Notes: a model not told the origin generated them from the sequence alone. A stretch of 64,000 bases of DNA from Treponema sp. (GCA_016292805.1 JAEDFM010000003.1:1-64000); one strand, 5' to 3'. Shown: positions 7,551-16,577, counted from the stretch's first letter. Numbers and translations: made by a program.

Positions 7551-8723
7551 ATGGGAAAAACTTCTAAATTAGCAAATCAGATAAAATATGGTCTTACAGG
7601 TTCAAAAAAGAAATTTGGAATTAATTACTGGCGATTTTTCTTTAATGCATTAAATACAACTACAGCCGCAGAACAGATGTTCTATGTTGAATTTGAAATG
7701 CTAAATCCATGGATTTCTCCTGAAAAAGCCGTTCTTGGTTATAAGTCCAGAGTTTTTGTAAAAGCAGAAGATTTACAGTATGCACTTGCAGGTACACAGT
7801 CTGCAACAAGCTTAAAAACAGAAACTATTGTTCAGCCATCTTATTGTGTAGTTCGTATTGGAAAATTTGGAAAAGATGGAAAGCAGCTTTGTAAATATTT
7901 CCCTGTAAAAGATGCAGAATTTGGAAATAAAAATTTTGAAATTAAAATAGATCAATTTTTATTTTCAGAAAATGCTTTACAAGGTTTTATTTCAATTTCT
8001 CAGGAAGAATTAACTGCTGCACCAGAATTACTTTGTGATTCTGGAATTGCAAAATGGGATATTTCATACGTTATTAACAAGAGTATTGGAAATGGATTCA
8101 ATTCCAGCGGATGCAGATGGTTTCCTGCAGGGTTAAACACAACATTTAAAGGTTCACTTGTATTTGATGGAGAAGAATATAAGATAGATCCTGTTCGTTC
8201 TTATGGTTCAATGGAACGCTACTGGGGTAAAAGTTTAATGGAACCCTGGTTCCATATTTCATCATCAAACCTTGTAAGTAATATTACTGGTAAAACTCTT
8301 TTTGGTGCCAGCTTTAATGTTCAGGGTGTTTCTGATGGACATGTTTCGTTTACTGGAAATATTGATGACACAGAAATTGTATTTTCAACAGATTCTTCAA
8401 ACAAATATCAGGATTTGTGGCAGTGTACACAAATGCCTGAAGTTGAAGAATTGGAAGAAAACCGTTTGCACTGGTCTGTAAGTATTCATAATAAAGCCTG
8501 GATTATTGATATTGATGTTTACTGTAAAATAAATGAGCTTTGTAACCGTAATATTGAACTTCCTGAAGGTCAACGAAAGGTTTTGAATGTGCTTGAAGGC
8601 GGTTCAGGTTTTGGTGAAATAAAAATCTACAAACGTAGAAAAAATGATCTTGAACAGATTGAATTTGCAAAAATTAGTAATTGTATTTGTGAATTTGGTC
8701 ATATTGAAGACTCCGAATTGTAA
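7551..8723 (+). CDS. Tocopherol-cyclase/lipocalin-like hypothetical protein
   Basis: 390 residues, ATG after GAGG with about 10 bases spacing. No signal peptide. The middle holds SYGSMERYWGKSLMEPWFHI (about residues 221-240), recalling the (D/E)RYWG...PW(F/L)W motif of tocopherol-cyclase-like and AttH/CrtC-type double-lipocalin proteins, followed by many beta strands. Those proteins bind or modify lipophilic molecules, but no catalytic assignment can be made here and isoprenoid quinone chemistry is not indicated by neighbours. It stands alone between the terminator before it and the clpB promoter after it. Family link is tentative. Confidence 0.45.
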   Translation: MGKTSKLANQIKYGLTGSKKKFGINYWRFFFNALNTTTAAEQMFYVEFEMLNPWISPEKAVLGYKSRVFVKAEDLQYALAGTQSATSLKTETIVQPSYCVVRIGKFGKDGKQLCKYFPVKDAEFGNKNFEIKIDQFLFSENALQGFISISQEELTAAPELLCDSGIAKWDISYVINKSIGNGFNSSGCRWFPAGLNTTFKGSLVFDGEEYKIDPVRSYGSMERYWGKSLMEPWFHISSSNLVSNITGKTLFGASFNVQGVSDGHVSFTGNIDDTEIVFSTDSSNKYQDLWQCTQMPEVEELEENRLHWSVSIHNKAWIIDIDVYCKINELCNRNIELPEGQRKVLNVLEGGSGFGEIKIYKRRKNDLEQIEFAKISNCICEFGHIEDSEL

Positions 8724-8733
8724 TAAAAAAAAG

Positions 8734-8762
8734 TTGCCTTTTTGTAATTTCATTATTACTTT
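8734..8762 (+). promoter_or_regulatory. Promoter of clpB (leaderless type)
   Basis: TTGCCT at 8734-8739, 17-bp spacer, TACTTT at 8757-8762, six bases to ATG at 8769. AAAGG lies too close to the ATG to act as a normal ribosome site. I see no CIRCE-like inverted repeat. Confidence 0.55.
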
Positions 8763-8768
8763 AAAGGC

Positions 8769-11360
8769 ATGAATTATCAAAATTTTACAATAAAAACTCA
8801 GGAAGCTTTGCAGGAAGCTTCTTCAATCGCAAATAAAAAAGACAACTCAGAAATTGGTGCAGAACATGTTCTGCAGGCTTTGCTTGAACAGCAGGATGGT
8901 CTAATTGCCCCTGTTGTTGAACGCATTGGAATTTCTTCTACAGAATTAATTAATAAAACTAAAAATCTTATTGATTCAAATCCAAAGGTAACTGGAGTTC
9001 CTAACGTTTATTTTTCTTCTGAAATGCAAAAAATACTTGCAAAGGCAGAAAACGAAATGAATGCCTTACGGGACCAGTATCTTTCTACAGAACATCTGCT
9101 TTTAGCAATGTCTGAAAGCGAAGGCCGTACAGGACAGCTGCTTAGACAGTGTGGAATTACTCATAACGCAATTGTTGAAGCTCTTAAATCAGTTCGTGGT
9201 AATCAGACTGTAGACAGTCAGGATCCGGAAAGTAAGACTAGAACTCTGGAAAAATATACAAAGGATTTAACAGCTTTAGCCCGTATGGATAAAATTGACC
9301 CTGTAATTGGTCGTGATGAAGAAATCCGTAGAGTAATGCAGGTTTTGTGCAGACGAACAAAAAATAATCCTGTAATTATAGGTGAACCTGGTGTAGGTAA
9401 AACAGCAATTGTAGAAGGCCTTGCAAGACGAATCTCCAGTGGGGATGTACCAGAAAGCCTTAAAAATAAGCGGCTGCTTTCTCTTGATTTAGGTAGCCTT
9501 GTAGCTGGTGCTAAGTTCCGTGGTGAATTTGAAGAAAGACTTAAAGCTTTGATAACAGAAGTTCAAAAGTCTGAAGGGCAGATTATTCTTTTTATTGATG
9601 AACTTCATACTCTGGTTGGTGCTGGTGCTACAGAAGGCAGCATGGATGCATCAAATCTTTTAAAGCCAGCACTTGCCCGTGGAGAATTACGGGCCATTGG
9701 TGCCACAACTTTAAATGAGTACCGTAAATATATAGAAAAGGATTCCGCTCTTGAACGACGCTTCCAGCAGGTATATTGTGCGGAACCTACAATAGAAGAC
9801 ACAGTTGCCATACTTCGGGGTCTAAGGGAAAAGTACGAGATTCATCATGGTGTTCGTATAGAAGATGAAGCTCTTGTTGCAGCTGCTACTTTATCTAATC
9901 GTTATATTACATCCAGATTTTTGCCTGACAAAGCAATTGATCTTGTAGACGAAGCTGCAAGCCGGCTTAAAATGGAAATTGAAAGCCAGCCAGTAGAACT
10001 GGATCAGGTAGAAAGAAAAATTCTTCAGCTTCAAATTGAAAAACAGTCTCTTTCAAAAGAAACTGATTCTGCATCAAAAGAACGACTTGAAAAACTGGAA
10101 AAAGAATTAAGTGAAATATCGTCTAAACGAGATGCAATGAAGCTTCAGTGGCAGAATGAAAAGGCTTCTATTGATAAGGGGCGAAACCTTAAAGAAAAAC
10201 TTGAACAGGCTCGTTTTGAGCAGGAAAAGTTTACAAGAGAAGGAAATCTGGAAAAAGCCGCTGAATTAAAATACAGTGTTATTCCTGCAATGGAAAAACA
10301 ACTGGAAGAAGAGCTGGCAAAAGAACAGAATAAAATTGACGATGGAAGGGAAAGTTTACTTCGACAGTCAGTTACAGAAGAAGATATTGCAAAGGTTGTA
10401 AGCTCCTGGAGTGGTATTCCTGTTGCTAAAATGCTTAGTTCTGAAAAGCAGAAATATTTACAGCTGGAAGATGTTTTGCATAAAAGAGTTGTAGGACAGA
10501 ACGAAGCTGTTCAGGTTGTAAGTGATGCTATTCGCAGAAACAGAAGCGGATTAAGTGATCCAAACAAACCTCTTGGTAGTTTTATGTTTATAGGCCCTAC
10601 AGGGGTTGGTAAAACAGAGCTTGCAAAGACCCTGGCTGATTTTCTGTTTAATGATGAAAAAGCCCTTACTCGCCTTGATATGAGCGAATACATGGAAAAA
10701 TTCAGTGTAACTCGCCTTATTGGTGCACCACCTGGATATGTTGGTTATGATGAAGGAGGTCAGCTTACTGAAGCCGTACGACGCAGACCTTATTCTGTTG
10801 TTTTGTTTGATGAAGTTGAAAAAGCTCACCCAGATGTATTTAATGTATTGCTTCAGGTTCTTGATGATGGACGACTTACAGATGGGCAGGGAAGAGTAGT
10901 TGATTTTAAGAATACAATCATTATTATGACCAGCAATTTGGGCAGCGATTTGATTCTTGGTGCCGCAGAAAATGGTCTGGCTCTTAATAGTATAAAAGAT
11001 AAAATTGATGTTTTGTTAAAATCTACTTTCCGTCCAGAATTCCTTAATCGAATTGATGAAACAGTAATGTTCCAGCAATTAGGTAAAGACTGCATCAGTC
11101 AGATTATTAAACTTCAGTTAACTCGTGTAGAAAAACGATTGGAAGACAGAAAAATTAAACTGGATTTTGACGAAAGTGCAATGAACTTCTTGTGTAAGGT
11201 AGGATATGATCCTGCTATGGGTGCAAGACCTGTAAAACGTGCAATCCAGACTTATGTAGAAAATCCACTTGCCAAAGAATTGCTTGGTGGAAACATAAGT
11301 GAAGATTGCACTGTTAAAGTTACTTGTGAAGCAAATGCTTTAAGCTTTACTCCACAGTAA
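8769..11360 (+). CDS. clpB: ATP-dependent disaggregase ClpB
   Basis: 863 residues, normal for ClpB. Order: double Clp-N repeat (1-145), AAA-1 with Walker A GEPGVGKTA (about 204-212) and Walker B LFIDELH, the middle coiled-coil M domain (about 400-530) that distinguishes ClpB from ClpA/ClpC, then AAA-2 with GPTGVGKTE (about 608-616), the pore loop in APPGYVGYDEGG, and Walker B VLFDEVEKAHPDV. The M domain and absence of an IGL/F loop for ClpP binding indicate disaggregation with DnaK rather than proteolysis. It is monocistronic, with its own promoter and a stem-loop after the gene. Confidence 0.97.
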   Translation: MNYQNFTIKTQEALQEASSIANKKDNSEIGAEHVLQALLEQQDGLIAPVVERIGISSTELINKTKNLIDSNPKVTGVPNVYFSSEMQKILAKAENEMNALRDQYLSTEHLLLAMSESEGRTGQLLRQCGITHNAIVEALKSVRGNQTVDSQDPESKTRTLEKYTKDLTALARMDKIDPVIGRDEEIRRVMQVLCRRTKNNPVIIGEPGVGKTAIVEGLARRISSGDVPESLKNKRLLSLDLGSLVAGAKFRGEFEERLKALITEVQKSEGQIILFIDELHTLVGAGATEGSMDASNLLKPALARGELRAIGATTLNEYRKYIEKDSALERRFQQVYCAEPTIEDTVAILRGLREKYEIHHGVRIEDEALVAAATLSNRYITSRFLPDKAIDLVDEAASRLKMEIESQPVELDQVERKILQLQIEKQSLSKETDSASKERLEKLEKELSEISSKRDAMKLQWQNEKASIDKGRNLKEKLEQARFEQEKFTREGNLEKAAELKYSVIPAMEKQLEEELAKEQNKIDDGRESLLRQSVTEEDIAKVVSSWSGIPVAKMLSSEKQKYLQLEDVLHKRVVGQNEAVQVVSDAIRRNRSGLSDPNKPLGSFMFIGPTGVGKTELAKTLADFLFNDEKALTRLDMSEYMEKFSVTRLIGAPPGYVGYDEGGQLTEAVRRRPYSVVLFDEVEKAHPDVFNVLLQVLDDGRLTDGQGRVVDFKNTIIIMTSNLGSDLILGAAENGLALNSIKDKIDVLLKSTFRPEFLNRIDETVMFQQLGKDCISQIIKLQLTRVEKRLEDRKIKLDFDESAMNFLCKVGYDPAMGARPVKRAIQTYVENPLAKELLGGNISEDCTVKVTCEANALSFTPQ

Positions 11361-11373
11361 TATCCTGGATACT

Positions 11374-11420
11374 AACAAAGCTGTGGCATGGCTCAATTAA
11401 GTTCATGCCCAGCTTGTTTT
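11374..11420 (+). terminator. Imperfect long stem-loop after clpB, probable terminator
   Basis: AACAAAGCTGTGGCATG (11374-11390) pairs with CATGCCCAGCTTGTT (11404-11418) with two bulges around GCTCAATTAAGTT, followed by only a short T run and CCC. It could be a weak terminator or a structured 3' end of the clpB mRNA. Confidence 0.4.
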
Positions 11421-11472
11421 CCCATAAACCAACTCTCTGGCAGGTTTCATTCTTAAAAAGATGACATATAAA

Positions 11473-11501
11473 TTGAAACAACACTTACAATCAGATAAAA
11501 T
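11473..11501 (+). promoter_or_regulatory. Promoter of rlmJ (leaderless type)
   Basis: TTGAAA at 11473-11478, 17-bp spacer, TAAAAT at 11496-11501, then GATTAT and ATG at 11508. The six-base gap puts the start site on the A of ATG; there is no Shine-Dalgarno sequence. Confidence 0.65.
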
Positions 11502-11507
11502 GATTAT

Positions 11508-12383
11508 ATGTTATCGTATCAGCACGCCTTCCATGCGGGAAATCACGCAGACTTATTAAAGCATTATGTTTTGTGCTTTGTTTTAAATTCACTTAATAAA
11601 AAAGAAAAACCATATACATTATATGATACTCACTCTGGAAGTGGGCTTTATGACTTACTTGATAATCGTAGTTTAAAAACTGAAGAAGCAAAAAAAGGAA
11701 TTACAGCTCTGCTTTCCAAAAAGGATTTTCCACAGGAACTGTCCCTTTATATTGATACTGTAAATAAATATTATAAGAAAAACTTTTATCCAGGTTCCCC
11801 TGTAATCGAAAAAGTTTTTTTGCGGCCTCAGGACTTTATGTTTCTAAGTGAACTTCATCCTGCAGAATTTGAAAATCTAAAAAATAATATTGGCTCTGCT
11901 AAAAATATACAGATTATTAATAAAAATGGATTTGAAATGTTAAAAAGTCAGACTCCACCTGTTACAAAAAGGGGAGCTGTATTAATTGACCCAAGCTACG
12001 AAGAAGCAAAAGATTACGAAGATGTTTCAAAAACAATTATTGCTGTAAATAAAAAATGGTCTAATGGAATTATTATGGTTTGGTATCCATTACTTTCACA
12101 TAGAAAATTTGAAATCGAAAATATGATTAATTCCATAACAGAGGCCGTACATAAGTTAAATGCAAATACTGAAATTCTAAATCTTCAGCTTTGTGTTAAT
12201 TCTCCTGATGCTCATGAAGAAACTGATTTACAGACTGTACTTTCTGATACAGATAAAAAAAATCCGCCCCGTTTATACGGAAGCGGAATGCTTGTAATAA
12301 ATGCTCCGTGGCATCTTGCAGAAGAGTCAGATATTGTAATTAAATACCTTACTTCCGTTTTTTACTTTCAAAAAAGTCTCTGA
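11508..12383 (+). CDS. rlmJ: 23S rRNA (adenine-2030 N6)-methyltransferase RlmJ
   Basis: 291 residues. The N-terminus MLSYQHAFHAGNHADLLKHY is the hallmark of RlmJ, as is YDTHSGSGLYDL for the SAM-binding loop. The catalytic N6-adenine motif appears as DPSYE (family DPPYE) near residue 160, and the subdomain inserted in the Rossmann core is present. It methylates A2030 of 23S rRNA during ribosome assembly. The last 35 bp overlap convergently with the ParB-domain gene on the other strand. A leaderless promoter decides the start. Confidence 0.93.
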   Translation: MLSYQHAFHAGNHADLLKHYVLCFVLNSLNKKEKPYTLYDTHSGSGLYDLLDNRSLKTEEAKKGITALLSKKDFPQELSLYIDTVNKYYKKNFYPGSPVIEKVFLRPQDFMFLSELHPAEFENLKNNIGSAKNIQIINKNGFEMLKSQTPPVTKRGAVLIDPSYEEAKDYEDVSKTIIAVNKKWSNGIIMVWYPLLSHRKFEIENMINSITEAVHKLNANTEILNLQLCVNSPDAHEETDLQTVLSDTDKKNPPRLYGSGMLVINAPWHLAEESDIVIKYLTSVFYFQKSL

Positions 12384-12756
12384 TTTTTTCCCAGAGATGT
12401 TTAAAGAATAAATATATTTTGTAAAAGAAACCTGGGTTACGAAGCTTTTCCAGTCTTTTGTAACCTTCAAGTAATTCATCATCAGTAAATTCTTTTCGCT
12501 GGTTGTTTTCTTCCAGTTCCATTTCTAACTGTTCAATATCAGTAAGATTATCTACAATGTTGGCCTGAATGTTAGTCCAGCCCAGTTGTGTAGCTGCCTG
12601 TAAACGACGCTCTCCAGCAATTAATTCATAACGACGATTAATAGTAATAGGGTTTAATAGTCCGTAAGTTCTAAGGCTGTCTTTTAAATCTTCAAGATTA
12701 CCTAAATCTTTGCGTACTCTTTTTCGGATCTTAATGTCTTTAATCTGTACTAACAA
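12349..12756 (-). CDS. Stand-alone ParB N-terminal-domain protein
   Basis: 135 residues. A ParB/Srx (CTPase-type) N-terminal domain spans about 1-85: IKIRKRVRKDLGNLEDLKDS, GLLNPITI, and the GERRLQAA motif (phosphate-binding GERRxxA). A basic C-terminal tail follows (FFKHLWEKIRDFFESKKRK). The usual central helix-turn-helix and dimerisation domain of chromosomal ParB are missing, so it is not the parS-binding partition protein. It lies 10 bp downstream of the class A PBP gene and no parA is nearby. It may bind CTP or be a regulatory fragment; function is unassigned. The terminal 35 bp overlap rlmJ. Confidence 0.8.
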   Translation of the reverse strand: MLVQIKDIKIRKRVRKDLGNLEDLKDSLRTYGLLNPITINRRYELIAGERRLQAATQLGWTNIQANIVDNLTDIEQLEMELEENNQRKEFTDDELLEGYKRLEKLRNPGFFYKIYLFFKHLWEKIRDFFESKKRK

Positions 12757-12766
12757 ATGACCCTCC

Positions 12767-15337
12767 TTAATCCATTAAATAGTTGTAATCGTAGTCCTGA
12801 GTTGTATTATTTTTTCTATTTCCTTCATTCGATGCAATTTCATCTGTTGTTTCATTATCTAGTTCTGCAGAGAAATCATATCCTGCTTCAAGGAAGTCCA
12901 GATTGAAAGAAAGAGGAGTAGTGTCAAAATCAAGAGTAAAGTGCTGTCCCGATTTGTACATTTCCTTTTCCAGACGGATATGAGCCAGAGTAGAGTTTGT
13001 AGCATTTGAATGAAAAGGACAAACTTCTGTTGGCTGTGTTCCTGCAAGGAACCATTGTGTTGTTTTATGGTCTCCACAGGCATCTGTAAGAACCATACCA
13101 GATTCAGAACATACAGTACATTCAATAACTCCTTCCAAAGGTTTAACAAAGTCTTTGTAAGGTAAGTCTGCATGAATCTTATCAAAATATTCACCCCAGG
13201 CAAAACCTGCAAGTGTAGCACCTGTAATATTCAAACCAAGTGACTGACCTGGGCGGTCAAATCCAAACCAGAAGGCAGCGGCATAGTAAGGTGTAATACC
13301 ACAAGTCCAGGCATCAGCCCAGTTTTGTGTTGTACCTGTTTTACCACCGGCTGGCATAGTATATATGCGGCCATTTTCGTCTCTGTAATCAAAATGCCAT
13401 TTCTGAGCTTGGAGAGTACCACCGTTATTTACAGTCTGTTCCAAAAGCTTAATCATTACATAAGAAGTCTGTGGTGAAATAACCTGGATTGCATCTCCCT
13501 TAGCAGACTGTTCCTTACGAATATCAAGCTCTGGATTCAAAATAATATTTCCGTTTTTATCTTCAACAGTACGAATGGCCATAGGTGTAACTTCTTTACC
13601 GCCGTTAGCAAAAATAGCATAAGCACGAGCCATTTCGATTGGGCGTACAGAACAAACTCCAAGTCCAATTGGATAACCTGGAACAAAGGCCCTGGATGGA
13701 AGTTCTTCTTTAGAAATACCAAGCAAAGCAACTGCACGATTAATAGCTGCATCAAAACCAATTCCATCAAGAATCTTAAGTGAAGGAACATTCATAGAAC
13801 GGGTAAGAGCATGATACAAAGAAACATCACCTTCCCATTCACCCTTGAAGTTTAATGGAATGTATGGCTTACCATCAGCTGTATGGAATACAACAGGTGT
13901 ATCTGAAATTTGAGTTGTAGGTGTAAACTTGCGGGAATCAATGGCAGCAGAATAATACAATGGTTTGAATGTAGAACCCGGCTGAACCTTAGCCTGAATG
14001 GCACGAATGAACTGGTTTTCCTGATCAAACTTTGAACCACCAACCAGCGCATCAATATAGCCGTTTTCGTGATTAAGAGAAATCATTGTTCCTTCGATTG
14101 TTGTTTTTTCACCTTCTTGTTTAGAAAGTGAAATACCACGATTTACAATGTTTACCTTTAATTTATCGTTGCCTGTTATCATAGATGCAACATCAAGTAC
14201 AGGACTTAATCTGTTTACAAATGCATTTTTTGCAACAATTTCAGAACGCTGTTCGCTTACCTTAAGTGAAGGAATATTAAACAGCAATGAAAGCATTTCT
14301 GTCATTGGAACATAAGTATTAAATGCAAGATTAGATTTAGAAGTGTGTTCACGCTGATAACGACGGTTTGCATCTGCAATGTATTTTTCCATTACAGTCT
14401 GAGCAATCTGCTGGTGAGCAAGGTTAAGAGTTGTGTTTACAGTAAATCCGCTGGTGTAAATATCATTAGAACCATAAATCATATTATTCAATTCACGGCG
14501 AACATATTCACTGAACCATGGAGCTTTGTCTTCACGCATCATATAAGCAGAAGTTGATGTACGGGTATAGTCAAAAGTTGCCCAGTAATCGTTGAAGGAT
14601 TCTGTAGCTTCTTCTTTTGTAATAAAGCCTGCATCAACCATTGCTGTAAGAACATCATGCTGACGCTCCTGTGCTCTGTTAGGATGATCAAAAGGATTGT
14701 AGAACGCAGGGTTCGAAAGCTGGATTACAAGAATAGCGGCTTCTGCAGGAGTAATTTCTGTAGCAGAATGACCGAAGTAATATTTTGAAGCAGCGTTTAC
14801 ACCATAAGTACCGCCACCAAAATAAATCTTGTTCAAATACAATTCAAGAATTTCATTTTTAGAATAACGGCGTTCCATCTGAATGGCCCACCATAATTCC
14901 TTTATTTTACGGCTGTAAGACATATCTGTACGGTCGCAGTAAAGTGTACCTGCAATCTGCTGGGTAAGGGTAGAACCACCACCAAGAGACTGACCTGTTA
15001 ATTTACCCATAATGGCTCGAAGTACGGCTTTAATTGTATAACCGTTATGAGCAAAGAATACACGGTCTTCCCGGGTAATAAGAGCATCAACCATCTGCTG
15101 TGGCAAATCCTGGTAAGCAATGATTTCGCGTTTTTCATCAGATGTGAATTCAGTAATAACTTCGCCATTAATATCAAGAAGCTTGGTTGGCAAAGCTGTT
15201 TCAAATTCTGTGAAGTATTCTGTATTTTTTATGTTTTGAGTTTCTGAAAGACCCCAGCCTAAAAGGGCTCCAAAAAGAATTGCATTAACAGTTAAAAGAG
15301 AAAGCAAAACAATTGGAGTTTTTTTAATTTTTCTCAT
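12767..15337 (-). CDS. mrcA: Class A penicillin-binding protein (PBP1A-like)
   Basis: About 856 residues with one N-terminal membrane segment (about 8-28). The GT51 glycosyltransferase domain shows EDRVFFAHNGY and GGSTLTQQIAG; the transpeptidase domain shows SxxK as GSTFK, SxN as SMN, and KTG as GGKTGTTQNWADAW. It polymerises and cross-links peptidoglycan at the inner membrane. An acidic Asn/Asp/Thr-rich tail ends the protein. The first possible ATG (15346) overlaps the TATAAT box; the second (15337, MRKIKKTP) lies seven bases after it, so I prefer 15337 as a leaderless start. The ParB-domain gene follows by 10 bp. Confidence 0.95.
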   Translation of the reverse strand: MRKIKKTPIVLLSLLTVNAILFGALLGWGLSETQNIKNTEYFTEFETALPTKLLDINGEVITEFTSDEKREIIAYQDLPQQMVDALITREDRVFFAHNGYTIKAVLRAIMGKLTGQSLGGGSTLTQQIAGTLYCDRTDMSYSRKIKELWWAIQMERRYSKNEILELYLNKIYFGGGTYGVNAASKYYFGHSATEITPAEAAILVIQLSNPAFYNPFDHPNRAQERQHDVLTAMVDAGFITKEEATESFNDYWATFDYTRTSTSAYMMREDKAPWFSEYVRRELNNMIYGSNDIYTSGFTVNTTLNLAHQQIAQTVMEKYIADANRRYQREHTSKSNLAFNTYVPMTEMLSLLFNIPSLKVSEQRSEIVAKNAFVNRLSPVLDVASMITGNDKLKVNIVNRGISLSKQEGEKTTIEGTMISLNHENGYIDALVGGSKFDQENQFIRAIQAKVQPGSTFKPLYYSAAIDSRKFTPTTQISDTPVVFHTADGKPYIPLNFKGEWEGDVSLYHALTRSMNVPSLKILDGIGFDAAINRAVALLGISKEELPSRAFVPGYPIGLGVCSVRPIEMARAYAIFANGGKEVTPMAIRTVEDKNGNIILNPELDIRKEQSAKGDAIQVISPQTSYVMIKLLEQTVNNGGTLQAQKWHFDYRDENGRIYTMPAGGKTGTTQNWADAWTCGITPYYAAAFWFGFDRPGQSLGLNITGATLAGFAWGEYFDKIHADLPYKDFVKPLEGVIECTVCSESGMVLTDACGDHKTTQWFLAGTQPTEVCPFHSNATNSTLAHIRLEKEMYKSGQHFTLDFDTTPLSFNLDFLEAGYDFSAELDNETTDEIASNEGNRKNNTTQDYDYNYLMD

Positions 15338-15344
15338 AATCTTC

Positions 15345-15373
15345 ATTATAGTTAAAATCTACTATATAGGCAA
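15345..15373 (-). promoter_or_regulatory. Promoter of mrcA (leaderless type)
   Basis: On the minus strand: TTGCCT (15373-15368), 17-bp spacer, TATAAT (15350-15345), seven bases, ATG at 15337. The upstream in-frame ATG is part of the -10 box itself. Confidence 0.65.
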
Positions 15374-15406
15374 GAATACACAAAAAATCAAATGGTTACA
15401 GAAGAC

Positions 15407-15434
15407 AAAAAAAGGCCCGGACTAGGTCCGAGCC
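15407..15434 (-). terminator. Rho-independent terminator
   Basis: GGCTCGGAC and GTCCGGGCC pair around CTA on the minus strand (15434-15414) and are followed by seven Ts (15413-15407). It ends the transcript containing the PEGA-like gene and/or the small RNA candidate. Confidence 0.85.
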
Positions 15435-15490
15435 ATGCCCATCAGGCAACCGGGAACATGGGTGGGAGGGGAAAATGTTCCCGGTACTTA
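15407..15490 (-). ncRNA. Candidate three-hairpin small RNA or structured 3' UTR
   Basis: Read on the minus strand, three hairpins follow in a row. A perfect 10-bp stem CCGGGAACAT/ATGTTCCCGG (15484-15475 with 15459-15450) carries a C-rich 15-base loop containing CCCCTCCC. Next comes a small TGCC/GGCA hairpin (15448-15436). Last is a GC-rich hairpin ending in seven Ts. A -10-like TAATAT (15495-15490) lies just upstream. The C-rich loop is complementary to Shine-Dalgarno sequences. No open frame is present. It may be an independent sRNA or the processed 3' end of the upstream gene. Confidence 0.42.
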
Positions 15491-15593
15491 TATTATCGCC
15501 CATACCCCCTGAAATCTTTAATCCAAATTAAAAAAAAGTTGAAAATTTTAAAAAAAAGTGAAACAAATTCTGGGTTTAAAGGTTTAGATAAGA

Positions 15594-16577
15594 CTATTCT
15601 TCAGTAATCTGCAGATCTACTTCAAAATTAGCTGTGTAGGTTCTGCCTTTAATTACATTGATTGTTCTGACAATTTCGTATTCACCAATACTGAACTTAA
15701 TCTTGTGTTCACCTTCGGAAATTGGAAATTCAGTACCAAAGGAAGAAAACTTTTCACCGTCTAAAGTTACATGAGTACTTTCTGGCGCAAGGATAATTAG
15801 GGTAGGCGCAATGCTCTTCATTTCTACAGAAAGTGGAGTTGTTTTAGCTTGATCAATATGAATTGTTCTAACTTCGTTTCTATAAGATTCAGAGATTACA
15901 GAAATATTGTGTACACCTGTATCCAGCATGATTTTTATATTCTTGTCAGAAAACTGAACTGGTTTATCATCAATAAATACAGAACATGGCAAAAGCTTAT
16001 TTTCAGCTTCCAGAGTTAAATCCAGCATTCCTTTATTCTGAAGAATTGGCTTAACAGAAATACCAACTTTAGCCTTCATTGTTTCTTCTGGAATACCTTT
16101 CATTACAGGCTGTAATCTTACGAAAATTAAGTTCTGAGAAAGATCTGGAACAGTATCCATCTTTGTAATGTATTTATTTGCTTTAAGACTGTTGTTAGAT
16201 ATTAAGGGAACCTGCAACACCCAGGAAAGTCTTCCTGGTAAAGTGCTGACATATTCTCTGGTTGCAGAATAATCTATCTGGCTTGAAGATGGTATAGGTT
16301 TTACTTTGTCATATACTGAGCAGGCAACACTGTCCATCCATTCTGCAACAGAGTCTGGAATGTCCATTTTAATTTCCAGTCCTTCAATAAAATCTCTTTC
16401 TTTAGGAATAAAAATTGCAATGGCTTCATTGATTCCGATTTTTGCAGAGGCTTCTAAATTGTTGTCCTGAGAAATTTCAACAGTATGCATTTTACCTACC
16501 CGGAAAGTTTCTGCGGCAAGACACATGCAGAGAGAGAAAGAAACAACTGTTGAAATTATTTTTTTTATGTCAACCAT
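15594..16577 (-). CDS. Secreted PEGA-like hypothetical protein
   Basis: 327 residues. An N-terminal signal-like segment (IISTVVSFSLCMCLAAETF) has a possible cleavage after about residue 21. The C-terminal half contains repeated beta segments such as CSVFIDDKPV...LDTGVHNISVISESYRNEVR and HVTLDGEKFSS...ISEGEHKIKFSIG, which resemble PEGA domains (surface-layer-type beta sandwiches with a Pro-Glu-Gly-like turn). It is probably periplasmic. It follows the M23 endopeptidase gene by about 40 bp, suggesting a shared envelope role. No enzyme motif is visible. Confidence 0.65.
   Translation of the reverse strand: MVDIKKIISTVVSFSLCMCLAAETFRVGKMHTVEISQDNNLEASAKIGINEAIAIFIPKERDFIEGLEIKMDIPDSVAEWMDSVACSVYDKVKPIPSSSQIDYSATREYVSTLPGRLSWVLQVPLISNNSLKANKYITKMDTVPDLSQNLIFVRLQPVMKGIPEETMKAKVGISVKPILQNKGMLDLTLEAENKLLPCSVFIDDKPVQFSDKNIKIMLDTGVHNISVISESYRNEVRTIHIDQAKTTPLSVEMKSIAPTLIILAPESTHVTLDGEKFSSFGTEFPISEGEHKIKFSIGEYEIVRTINVIKGRTYTANFEVDLQITEE

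Noticed and set aside
8724..8768. CIRCE operator before clpB
   Set aside because: No nine-base inverted repeat (TTAGCACTC type) is present in the 45-bp gap.
15407..15495. SRP RNA (4.5S) or 6S RNA for the structured region before mrcA
   Set aside because: The conserved SRP tetraloop region (AGGAAGCAGC) and a 6S-like long open helix are absent, and the element ends too early.
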